Source: an uncultured Bacteroidota bacterium
Lineage (GTDB): Bacteria; Bacteroidota; Bacteroidia; Chitinophagales; Chitinophagaceae
DNA length: 64,000 nt
Direction of reading: 5' to 3'
NCBI GenBank assembly: GCA_903835005.1
Contig: CAILLK010000027.1
Span: 43,119 to 107,118, forward strand
Position numbers and translations under genes: made by a program
In this document: positions 45,327-52,239 of the stretch, one piece after another
Position numbering within the stretch: the first letter of the stretch is position 1
Layout of the letters: each line of letters opens with the position of its first letter
The notes under the pieces: generated by a model
What the model was told of the DNA's origin: nothing
The model's database searches: none
Seen by the model: the letters and a program-made list of their open reading frames with translations, nothing else

Positions 45327-47045
45327 ATGGGATCGAATCAAATTTCGCAAACACCGCTTGAAAAGATAGGCCTTAGCTGTTCCGGCGGCGGGTACCGTGC
45401 TGCCTCCTATCATTTGGGTGCTATGTCTTACCTTAATAAGGTGAGCTATAATCACAAGCCGCTTTTGGAGAATGTGAAGCTTATTTCTACTGTTTCTGGA
45501 GGCACCATTACCGGCATTGTATATGCGTTGCAAAAACAGGAAGGCAAATCGTTTGTAGAGATATATCATTTCCTGCTTGGTAAGCTGCAAACACTGGATC
45601 TTGTAAAGTCGGGTATAGAAAAATTAAATCCTGGCGCCCACTGGGACAATCCCGGCAAGCACAAGAACCTTATTAATGCCTTTGCCGAACAGTATGACCT
45701 TCACTTTACCAAAGGAGCTACCCTCAGCGCCCTTGACCCAATGAATGCTCACCTGGATGCCGTAGTTTTTAACAGCACCGAGTTTACAAATGCTGTTGAT
45801 TTCAGATTCAAGAACAGAGAATGGCCATTCACAGGGAATTTTTATAACCGCATTAAAAATGAAGTAGCTGCCGAAATAAAACTGGCTGATGCAATGGCCA
45901 GCAGTTCCTGCTTCCCCGGCGGATTTGAGCCTATGATATGGCCCGATGACTTTGTGCATAAAAACGCGCCTAACCTTAAAAAGCTGAAAGAAAGCACTAC
46001 GGAGGTGATGGGAATTATGGACGGTGGCATATACGACAATCAGGGTATTGATGCTATGCTCAGCTATAAGGCATCTGAATCCACGCCCTATTTCGATCTT
46101 GTGATCGTATCAGATGTGGCTTCACCTTATATGGAGCCATATAAACCATATGCCGAAAAGGAAAAGAAAGGCTGGCGGGCTTTTGCGGTGAATGAGGCGT
46201 ATAAAAAAATTGCGGGTTACAGCAAAAGGGTTAATACCATGCTGATTACCATTGCCCTGATTTTTTTCGGCCTACCATTTATCTCCGGTTACGATAACAA
46301 TTTATGGACCGGTGTGAGTATTACTTTGGGCATTTTGGCACTCTTTACCTATTTATTGAAACTGTATGTGCAAAGCCGGTTGGAGAAAGTGAAACAAAAA
46401 ATATCGGATTACCTGTTAAAACTGGAAGACAACTTTTTAGTGAAAAATCTCAGCCAGCTCAAGGTAGGGGAGTTATCGGTGCATCGCGCAGAGCCATTGA
46501 TCATGGACAGGCTGAACTCGCTCATTTCCCTGCTCATGAATGTGTTTCTGAAGGTGGTGAGACGGCTCAATTATAAGATACTATACAACAACAATAACTA
46601 TACCTACAGGCGCATATCAAACCTTATAAAGCAACTTACTGAGGAGGATTTTAACACTAATCAGAAGCGCAGAAAACAGCAAGGTTTTTCAGAGCGTCTG
46701 GAAAAGAACAGTGTGCTGATAGGCGAGTATGGAGATATAATAAGTAAGGAAATCGGTGCAATTGCTGATGAGGCTTCCAGCTTTGGAACAACCTTGTGGT
46801 TTACAAATGATGACAAGCTGAATGATATGCTGGAAAAACTGGTGGTTCTGGGCCAGGTTACCATGTGCTATAATTTGCTGTGGTACCTGGAGAATCTCAT
46901 CTACACCGACAACATAGGATTTGAGGCATTGCAACCGGAGGTACAAAAAAATATACTCAGCACCTATGAGCAATGTAAAAACGACTGGCTGGAATTCAAT
47001 AAAGTGCCTGATAGGTTATACAAGGAATTGGCGAAATTGTATTAA
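45327..47045 (+). CDS. Patatin-like phospholipase family protein
   Basis: 572 residues from the ATG at 45327 (MGSNQISQTPLEK). Patatin landmarks: oxyanion loop GLSCSGGGYRAASYHLGAM, nucleophile elbow LISTVSGGTITG (Ser in VSGG), and catalytic Asp in MGIMDGGIYDNQG. Two transmembrane helices follow at about residues 315-365 (TMLITIALIFFGLPFI, LGILALFTYLLKLYV), then a long helical C-terminal part of unknown role. Family members hydrolyse acyl chains of membrane lipids by a Ser-Asp dyad. The internal membrane hairpin suggests action at the inner membrane. No secretion signal is seen. Alone in its transcription unit; a hairpin terminator follows at 47251. Confidence 0.88.
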   Translation: MGSNQISQTPLEKIGLSCSGGGYRAASYHLGAMSYLNKVSYNHKPLLENVKLISTVSGGTITGIVYALQKQEGKSFVEIYHFLLGKLQTLDLVKSGIEKLNPGAHWDNPGKHKNLINAFAEQYDLHFTKGATLSALDPMNAHLDAVVFNSTEFTNAVDFRFKNREWPFTGNFYNRIKNEVAAEIKLADAMASSSCFPGGFEPMIWPDDFVHKNAPNLKKLKESTTEVMGIMDGGIYDNQGIDAMLSYKASESTPYFDLVIVSDVASPYMEPYKPYAEKEKKGWRAFAVNEAYKKIAGYSKRVNTMLITIALIFFGLPFISGYDNNLWTGVSITLGILALFTYLLKLYVQSRLEKVKQKISDYLLKLEDNFLVKNLSQLKVGELSVHRAEPLIMDRLNSLISLLMNVFLKVVRRLNYKILYNNNNYTYRRISNLIKQLTEEDFNTNQKRRKQQGFSERLEKNSVLIGEYGDIISKEIGAIADEASSFGTTLWFTNDDKLNDMLEKLVVLGQVTMCYNLLWYLENLIYTDNIGFEALQPEVQKNILSTYEQCKNDWLEFNKVPDRLYKELAKLY

Positions 47046-47250
47046 TGCAATTTGATAGGTAGACAATAATACAAGCGCCCCAGATGCTAAGCCGGGATAC
47101 TTTTGCAATGGCCTTTAGTATTTTCTTATGTATCTTTTAATTAATAAGCATTAAAAATATTTAGGCGACCTAGTTATAGTATTTTTGAAAAACATCATGC
47201 CCTTCTCGCCCTAACTGAAAAAAATGGCCAATTGTTTTAACCAGAAATTG

Positions 47251-47286
47251 AAAAACCCCTGAAAGCTAATGCTATCAAGGGTTTTC
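47251..47286. terminator. Bidirectional terminator hairpin between the patatin gene and the tRNA locus
   Basis: AAAACCCCTGAA and TCAAGGGTTTT pair over ~11 bp with one G-U, with an inner AGCTAATGCT. T-runs are present on both strands. Confidence 0.7.
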
Positions 47287-47297
47287 TGTTTAAAAAG

Positions 47298-47354
47298 TGG
47301 CTCCGTTGGGACTCGAACCCAAGACTCTCCCGATGAAAATCGGGATGCACTACC
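47298..47354 (-). pseudogene. 3' fragment of a tRNA (copy A)
   Basis: The minus-strand sequence matches the 3' acceptor, T-arm and variable loop of the nearby tRNA-Lys over 27 identical bases, then diverges into an anticodon arm TCCCGATTTTCATCGGGA with an 8-nt loop, and stops at the D-arm (47354). The D-arm and 5' acceptor are missing. The missing part is replaced by the end of the GIY-YIG gene, whose stop codon (47350-47352) lies in this fragment. Confidence 0.75.
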
Positions 47355-47595
47355 TTTTTGATATTAGTTTTTCAATATAGACTCTTGATTTCATGTTTTT
47401 GATTGCTTTTTCCCTTTTCTTGGCTTCGGGCAAGCTTTCAAATTCTTCAGTATATTTTAATTCCCATGGAATACCGGTAGCTGTAAAAGTGGAGTGTCCG
47501 ATGTTATGTTCATACAATCTTCTTTCAAGATTGGTGCATGCGCCAATATAATACTTGTTGATTTTGGATGAGTAGATAATGTATACAAATGCCAT
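47350..47595 (-). CDS. GIY-YIG nuclease family protein (single domain)
   Basis: 81 residues from the ATG at 47595 (MAFVYIIYSSKINKYYIG); an in-frame TTG at 47604 is less likely. The GIY-YIG signature is complete: VYIIYS, 10 residues later YYIGACTNLERRLYEHN with the catalytic Arg, and the conserved Glu in WELKYTEEF. Stand-alone URI/UPF0213-type proteins like this are small DNA endonucleases of unclear role. Here it is wedged between an intact tRNA-Lys with its terminator and a broken tRNA copy, and its stop codon is inside the tRNA fragment. That resembles a homing or insertion event at a tRNA gene. Confidence 0.88.
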   Translation of the reverse strand: MAFVYIIYSSKINKYYIGACTNLERRLYEHNIGHSTFTATGIPWELKYTEEFESLPEAKKREKAIKNMKSRVYIEKLISKR

Positions 47596-47599
47596 ATAA

Positions 47600-47631
47600 A
47601 ACAAAAAAGCCTCCTAAATATAGGAAGCTTT
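47600..47631 (-). terminator. Terminator of tRNA-Lys
   Basis: Minus strand AAAGCTTCCT, loop ATATTT, AGGAGGCTTT (one G-U pair), followed by TTTGTTT. It lies 15 bp after the tRNA 3' end and before the GIY-YIG ATG, so the nuclease is not simply cotranscribed with the tRNA. Confidence 0.8.
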
Positions 47632-47645
47632 TCTGATTTCAAAAG

Positions 47646-47718
47646 TGGCTCCGTTGGGACTCGAACCCAAGACCCATACATTAAAAGTGTATTGCTCTAC
47701 CAACTGAGCTACGAAACC
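47646..47718 (-). tRNA. tRNA-Lys (anticodon TTT)
   Basis: 73 nt. Acceptor GGTTTCG pairs with CGGAGCC (G-U pairs allowed), discriminator A. D-arm GCTC-AGTTGGTA-GAGC, anticodon stem ATACA/TGTAT with loop CTTTTAA giving TTT, and T-arm TTGGG-TTCGAGT-CCCAA are all complete. The CCA end is not encoded. It is the only intact tRNA in the window. Confidence 0.95.
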
Positions 47719-47914
47719 AATATTTTTAAAGAACTAAATACAAACTATTATTTGACTCGAACCCAAGACCCTCCCGATGAAAAATCGGGATGCTCTACCA
47801 ACTGAGCTACGAAACCAATATTTTTAAAGAACTAAATACAAACTATTATTTGACCCGAACCCAAGACCCTCCCGATGAAAAATCGGGATGCTCTACCAAC
47901 TGAGCTACGAAACC
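47719..47914 (-). repeat. Two tandem 98-bp units, each with a truncated tRNA
   Basis: Units 47719-47816 and 47817-47914 differ at one base (T versus C in the GACTCG/GACCCG part). Each consists of an AT-rich 35-bp leader-like segment and a tRNA copy (47754-47816 and 47852-47914) that has the 5' acceptor, D-arm and variable loop identical to tRNA-Lys. The anticodon arm TCCCG...CGGGA has a 9-nt loop, and the T-arm is cut off after TTCGAGTC. No 3' acceptor exists, so these cannot be functional tRNAs. A third unit begins at 47915 but decays. Confidence 0.85.
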
Positions 47915-47989
47915 AATATTTTAAAAGAACTAAGTCAAAATTTATTCTGTGCTCGGAATTATTTTTCCGCCCAAATTTTCACTACCAAA

Positions 47990-48021
47990 AGCTAAAGCCT
48001 TGGTTCCCTTTAGGGACAGGG
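47990..48021. repeat. Dispersed intergenic repeat, copy 2
   Basis: AGCTAAAGCCTTGGTTCCCT followed by TTAGGGACAGGG, related to the copy at 34749-34785. It can form a short CCCTTTAGGG hairpin. Confidence 0.5.
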
Positions 48022-48187
48022 TTACCGCGTTTGGGAGTGCAAAGATAAGGATATACAGTTTACAGCAAAATGTTTTTTAAAAGTAAATTCCCGGGCAGGC
48101 TGAAACCCGCTTCCAGCATGGGTTTTGCATAATTTTTCTTCCCCGGTATTTGGCCTGAAAATGGCTCATATGCAATGTTATTTATTT

Positions 48188-49309
48188 TTATTCCCGCACA
48201 TCCAGTACATCTCTGAGGGCATTGCCCAGTATGTTGAAGGCATAAACCAGCAGCATAATGGCAATGCCGGGAATAAGGGCAAGCAGCGGGCGGTTGGTAA
48301 GCAGAAAGTTGTAGTGCTCTTTGATCATCAGGCCCCAGGATGGATCGGGGGGCTGAACACCGAAACCCAGGAAACTCAGGCCTGCCTCTACCAGTATGGC
48401 AGCGGCAAAGTTGCTGGCAGCTATAACCATTATGGGGCCGGCAATATTGGGCACTATATGGCGGAAGATGATGCGCATATCGCCCAGGCCGATAGCTTTG
48501 GCGGCTGTTATGTATTCCATTTCTTTCAGGGCCATTACCTGCCCCCTTATGAGCCTTGCCGCACCCACCCACATACTCAGGCCAATGGCTATAAATATCT
48601 CCCAGAAACCCTTGCCTATGGTGAGGGTAATGGCAAACACCAGCAGAAGGGTAGGGATGGCAAAGAGTATATTAATAAGCCACATTACCAGGTTATCAAT
48701 CCAGCCTCCAAAATAGCCTGCTATAGAGCCGAGGAATATACCAATTGTCAATGAGAGCAGCACTGCTACCATACCTACTGATAAGGTTACCCGTGAGCCC
48801 ACAATTAGCCGGGAAAGTATATCCCGGCTGAAGCGGTCTGTGCCGAGGTAGAAGGTGCGGGTTAGGATATTATGCTCCTTAATAAATATTTGAGCACTCT
48901 CGGTAGTCGAATTCCGGCCTTCTGGCATAAGGCTGGCAACGGGGTAGGAGAGGGTATCTTCCAGGCCATCATCAATGTAGTGTCTTAAAAACAATTCATC
49001 AGCATTAAACCAGTAGCCGTTTATGGGCACTTCATTAAAGCCAGAGGGTATGCCGGTGAACCATTCTACTAATCGGTTACCGCCATGCTGTTGCAGCGTT
49101 TTGGGAACCAGCAGCAATTGTTTCTTAAAGCCCGGCGGTTTGGCTCCAAGCTCTATGATCATGTTATTGGCTGATGGGGTATGATCAGGTGCCAGCAGGT
49201 AGGCAAATACCGATACCAGGCATGTAAGACCTATAATGCACATGGCTACCACTGCTGAAGGCCGCTTCAGTAATTTCTTAAAGATGCCATCTGGTGCAGC
49301 ATTTGCCAA
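48188..49309 (-). CDS. ABC transporter permease, peptide/oligopeptide type (DppC/OppC-like)
   Basis: 373 residues. OppC-type N-terminus (FKKLLKRPSAVVAMCIIGL, first membrane helix, then LLAPD), an enlarged periplasmic segment of ~110 residues, then the BPD_transp_1 domain: GTDRFSRDILSRLIVGSRVTLSVG, and the EAA loop MEYITAAKAIGLGDMRIIFRHIVPN. It ends with LSFLGFGVQPPDPSWG and a last helix. It forms the membrane channel for peptide import with a DppB-like partner not present here. The start is a TTG at 49309: no ATG lies upstream in frame before a stop, and the next ATG would remove the first helix. A CGCAAAGTCGCAGAGGCGCA phrase upstream (49355-49374) is a common low-complexity motif. Confidence 0.9.
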   Translation of the reverse strand: MANAAPDGIFKKLLKRPSAVVAMCIIGLTCLVSVFAYLLAPDHTPSANNMIIELGAKPPGFKKQLLLVPKTLQQHGGNRLVEWFTGIPSGFNEVPINGYWFNADELFLRHYIDDGLEDTLSYPVASLMPEGRNSTTESAQIFIKEHNILTRTFYLGTDRFSRDILSRLIVGSRVTLSVGMVAVLLSLTIGIFLGSIAGYFGGWIDNLVMWLINILFAIPTLLLVFAITLTIGKGFWEIFIAIGLSMWVGAARLIRGQVMALKEMEYITAAKAIGLGDMRIIFRHIVPNIAGPIMVIAASNFAAAILVEAGLSFLGFGVQPPDPSWGLMIKEHYNFLLTNRPLLALIPGIAIMLLVYAFNILGNALRDVLDVRE

Positions 49310-49425
49310 TTTGTAAATGCTTTTTGAGTGTTTAAAGATGTTTCACGCAAAGTCGCAGAGGCGCACATAACATTCCAAAAAGAAAATAAAGAACGCAATG
49401 TCCGGTATCCGCAAAAAAGGGGTAT

Positions 49426-50790
49426 TTAATCCAACCCCTGCTCACTTACCGTCCAGATCAGTTGGGCGAGGGCTACGGCTCCCAGTTTCAGTTCGCGGTG
49501 ATTTACGTTTTCAAAAACATCATTGTTGGTATGGTGCACATCGAAGTAGCGCTGACTATCGGGCACCAGGCCGGCAAGGGGCACACCCAGTTTCTCCTTC
49601 ATCGGCTCTATATCCGATCCGCCTTCATCGCGGCTGAAATCCAGTATGCCATACGGTATCCACAGGTCTTTGTATTTTAGTATTTTATCCTTTTGCGGCT
49701 GGCTCATTACAAAACCCAGTCCGCGGGGGCTAAAGCCACCGGCATCGGTTTCTATAGCCAGTATATGATGTTCGTGTTTCGATCTGGCAGAGTCGGCATA
49801 GGCCTGGCCACCCTTCTGGCCGTTCTCTTCGTTCATAAATGCTACAGCACGAATGGTGCATTTGGGTCTCAGGCCCAGCGCCTTGAATGCCCGTAGCACC
49901 TCCATAGATTGTACCACACCCGCGCCATCGTCATTCGCGCCTTCGCCCACATCCCACGAATCGAGATGCCCGCCCAATGTGATGATCCGTTCCGGGTGCT
50001 CTGTGCCTTTAATTTCTCCTATCACATTGTACGACCGCACCAGGTCGGGCATCATGTGGCATTCAGTGGTCATTTTAGCCCCTGGCTGGCCGGCTTTACA
50101 GGCTGCTTCCAGCTTATCAGCTGTTTTGTTGCCCAGCGCCATGGCAGGTATTTTTGCAAATGAGTCGTTATAGTGTGTGCCCCCGGTATGCGGAAAATCA
50201 TCCTCGCCGGTAGACATGGAGCGGATGATGATAGCGAGTGCCCCCTTCTTAGCTGCCATACTAGGCCCTGCACCCCTGTACCTTACCGCATCGCCATAAC
50301 CCTGAAAGGTGAAGATAAAATCCTGGCGCCAGCGGTAGTTGAAGAATACTATTTTTCCCCTTACTGCGCTCTCGGGCAGGGCATTAAACTCATCAAAATT
50401 ATGCACCATGATCACCTGTGCGGTTAAGGTTTTACCATTGCTTCCCTGGCTGTTGCCCAGCGACAGCGCATCTACCTTTACGTACTTGCCATCAAGCATA
50501 AGGTAGAGGCTTTCTTTGCCGCGGTACCAGTAGGGCACATCGCAGGGCTGTAGCCATACTTTGTCAGCTCCTGTTTCTTTCATGGTTTTATCGGCCCATT
50601 CTACTGCCCTGGCTGCTGCAGGTGAGCCGCTGATGCGGTGCCCTACAGTTTTGCACAGCACCCTCAGATTGTCGTAGCAGGTGGCGTGCAGCATTATTTC
50701 ATCAGAAATTTTGCGGAACATAAGAGAATCCTGGGCCGAGGCAGTAAACATAGTTGCCATAGCCAGGAGCGAAAGCAGTCTTGATTTCAT
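49426..50790 (-). CDS. M28 family metallopeptidase with PA domain (carboxypeptidase Q-like)
   Basis: 454 residues. Signal peptide ends at TASAQ. A PA-like inserted domain (~120-220, VRGKIVFFNYRW) precedes the M28 peptidase core. The zinc ligands of M28 are visible in order: His and Asp in TLGGHLDSWDVGEGANDDGAG, the catalytic and ligand Glu in FMNEENGQKGG, Asp in IETDAGGFSPRG, and His in FDVHHTNNDVFE. A two-zinc exopeptidase acting outside the cytoplasm on dipeptides or peptide ends. A duplicated LytTR-like promoter element lies 360 bp upstream (51153-51226) pointing towards this gene, and an octad repeat sits 38 bp before the ATG. Confidence 0.93.
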   Translation of the reverse strand: MKSRLLSLLAMATMFTASAQDSLMFRKISDEIMLHATCYDNLRVLCKTVGHRISGSPAAARAVEWADKTMKETGADKVWLQPCDVPYWYRGKESLYLMLDGKYVKVDALSLGNSQGSNGKTLTAQVIMVHNFDEFNALPESAVRGKIVFFNYRWRQDFIFTFQGYGDAVRYRGAGPSMAAKKGALAIIIRSMSTGEDDFPHTGGTHYNDSFAKIPAMALGNKTADKLEAACKAGQPGAKMTTECHMMPDLVRSYNVIGEIKGTEHPERIITLGGHLDSWDVGEGANDDGAGVVQSMEVLRAFKALGLRPKCTIRAVAFMNEENGQKGGQAYADSARSKHEHHILAIETDAGGFSPRGLGFVMSQPQKDKILKYKDLWIPYGILDFSRDEGGSDIEPMKEKLGVPLAGLVPDSQRYFDVHHTNNDVFENVNHRELKLGAVALAQLIWTVSEQGLD

Positions 50791-51152
50791 TTCCTAAAAG
50801 TAATAGTAATATGCTAATGTGCAAACTGGCAATTCGGTAATTCGGCAATTTGGTAATTTGACAATTCGGCAATTAGTGAATTCCGATCAGTAAGGAAATT
50901 AAAGTGATTTTTTTACAAGCAGGAGTTTCGGGAAGGGAATAATTGTTTCATAGTGAAAGGGTTTAGCATTATCGTTTATGCTTTCTAAATGCACATAATG
51001 TCATTTCAGTAAGTATAAGTAAATGGTTTGTTTTACCACCTGTATAGTTGCCAGCAAAGGTTTAGAAGCTTCAGCTTTGCTGATGATAGCCTGATAGAAA
51101 TGAAGCAATATCATAAATAACAGATTGATGGGTGAATAATGAACTCATTTAT
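50791..51152. other. Gene-free leader region between the LytTR-like promoter and the M28 gene
   Basis: No convincing gene. On the minus strand a 25-codon frame (ATG 51148, stop 51071) begins just after the promoter but has no recognisable content. The stretch may be a long 5' leader of the M28 gene or a small RNA gene. It contains the octad repeat 50828-50875. Confidence 0.45.
50828..50875. repeat. Octanucleotide tandem repeat (6 units)
   Basis: Units GGCAATTC, GGTAATTC, GGCAATTT, GGTAATTT, GACAATTC, GGCAATTA, period 8, ending 38 bp before the M28 start codon (50790) on the minus strand. Related to the octads at 35316-35363. Confidence 0.8.
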
Positions 51153-51246
51153 AAGTGCAATTTAGCGGTAGAGGCCTGCAGGTTCCAAAACAAGTTTCTG
51201 AACGGTCGGAAAAGTTTCTGAACGGTAAAAAATGCCCCTGAAAATG
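51153..51246 (-). promoter_or_regulatory. Promoter with LytTR-like direct repeats, element A
   Basis: Minus strand: -7 TAAATTGC at 51164-51157, 21-bp spacer, -33 TTG at 51188-51186. Sites CTGAACGGT at 51198-51206 and 51218-51226 (plus-strand reading) are perfect fits to the LytTR class consensus ACCGTTCAG, 20 bp apart within a 15-bp direct repeat AAGTTTCTGAACGGT. A degenerate third site follows at 51238. The 74 bp 51153-51226 align without gaps to element B at 51643-51716. Confidence 0.65.
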
Positions 51247-51322
51247 GAAACTCGTACTTATATTGTAATAAAATAATATCTAATCGGCGACCTGTTTCTG
51301 CATACTGCTGATGGGATATCGT

Positions 51323-51559
51323 TCAGAATTTCTTAAATGGGGTATGATGGTTGTTTGCGAGATCCTGATTATGGCTCATTGACCGGGCAGAAAAACTGCT
51401 TCCGTTCGTGAACCGGATAATATTCTTAGCTTCTGCGCCAAGGAATAAAACGAATACGATTGTAAGGAAAATACCGGCATGAGAGAATATACTCTTAGTT
51501 ACCGGTACATCGTGGGTGAGTTCACCTTTCTGAGCGAGATTCTGATCGATTGTGTTCAT
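51323..51559 (-). CDS. Small single-pass membrane protein, hypothetical
   Basis: 78 residues. A polar N-terminus (MNTIDQNLAQKGELTHDVPV), one membrane helix (about 28-44, AGIFLTIVFVLFLGAEA), and a Ser/His-rich C-terminus (SMSHNQDLANNHHTPFKKF). I recognise no family. It is supported by a complete promoter 85-120 bp upstream (element B). Likely a small membrane-associated product made under LytTR control. Coding status is not certain because the frame is short. Confidence 0.5.
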   Translation of the reverse strand: MNTIDQNLAQKGELTHDVPVTKSIFSHAGIFLTIVFVLFLGAEAKNIIRFTNGSSFSARSMSHNQDLANNHHTPFKKF

Positions 51560-51642
51560 TGTTTGTAATTTTAGAAGATGAAGAAATAGATTTTCAAAAG
51601 ATTATTCAATTGTAAAGGGTGAGTAACTTATATCCTTTTACT

Positions 51643-51757
51643 GAGTGCAAGATAGTCCGCCGAGGTTGCGGGTTCCAAAACGATTTAGCGAGCGGTCGGA
51701 TAATTTTGTGAGTGGTATTCATGGTTTTCTGAACGGCTGGTTTTCTTTCTGAATGGC
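51643..51757 (-). promoter_or_regulatory. Promoter with four LytTR-like direct repeats, element B
   Basis: Minus strand: -7 TATCTTGC at 51654-51647, 21-bp spacer, -33 TTG at 51678-51676. Four 9-bp sites (plus reading) GCGAGCGGT (51688), GTGAGTGGT (51708), CTGAACGGC (51729), CTGAATGGC (51749) recur every 20-21 bp. CTGAACGGC has one deviation from the class consensus; the others have two or more. The GGTTCCAAAAC block between -7 and sites is identical in element A. Confidence 0.6.
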
Positions 51758-52145
51758 AAATGGATTTTGGTGTGTTTCAGGGATGTTGAAATCGGAGTTG
51801 GGTTTAATGTCTGTTGTATATGTCAAAAACTTTAAAGGCTATTGTTTCACCCGCCTAGCTTGAAAAGCGAAGGATTGTCCCGGCTGGATTTCAGCTATGC
51901 ACTTTCAGTGGCTATAGGTGCACTTCAAGGTAAGATATCTATTGGACTACCCTGTCAAATCAATATATTGCTACTAAATATAATTATATGTTGAAAGTAT
52001 CCTAACGCATGGGAAAATACCCTCCTGAAAATTTAAACTAACTTTTTACCTTTAGCGAATAAATAATTGTGATTTTTATCTGTATTCTCATAGCATTCGA
52101 AACAGGTCTCAGCTTCGGTTGGTGATTTGGTTGGTTATGAATATT

Positions 52146-52190
52146 TTTCTTTTCTTCCAAAGAAAAGAAATTATTAAAATGCTATCTTTG
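52146..52190 (+). promoter_or_regulatory. Promoter with 11-bp palindrome upstream of the BIG2/T9SS gene
   Basis: TTTCTTTTCTT, spacer CCA, AAGAAAAGAAA (52146-52170) is a perfect palindrome that covers the expected -33 region of a TATCTTTG -7 box at 52183-52190. The ATG is 49 bp downstream at 52240. It looks like an operator on the promoter. Confidence 0.5.
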
Positions 52191-52239
52191 TTTAGATAAC
52201 AATTTACCAACGATTCACAACCACCTAAAATCAGCTTAT

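Larger units (their letters stand above)
51560..52239. other. 680-bp gene-free region with element B and the T9SS-gene promoter
   Basis: It contains the promoter and four-site array at 51643-51757 (minus), then about 390 bp without clear features (weakly AT-rich), then the palindrome and -7 box at 52146-52190 (plus). Confidence 0.65.

Noticed and set aside
47752..47914. Two further functional tRNA genes
   Set aside because: Both copies lack the 3' half of the T-arm and the 3' acceptor strand and have a 9-nt anticodon loop, so they cannot fold or be charged.
48060..48754. Frames 48060-48572 (-) and 48125-48754 (+)
   Set aside because: Out-of-frame readings of the ABC permease gene, which has all family motifs.
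51071..51148. 25-codon frame after promoter element A
   Set aside because: Too short and without recognisable content; kept only as a possibility for the leader region.
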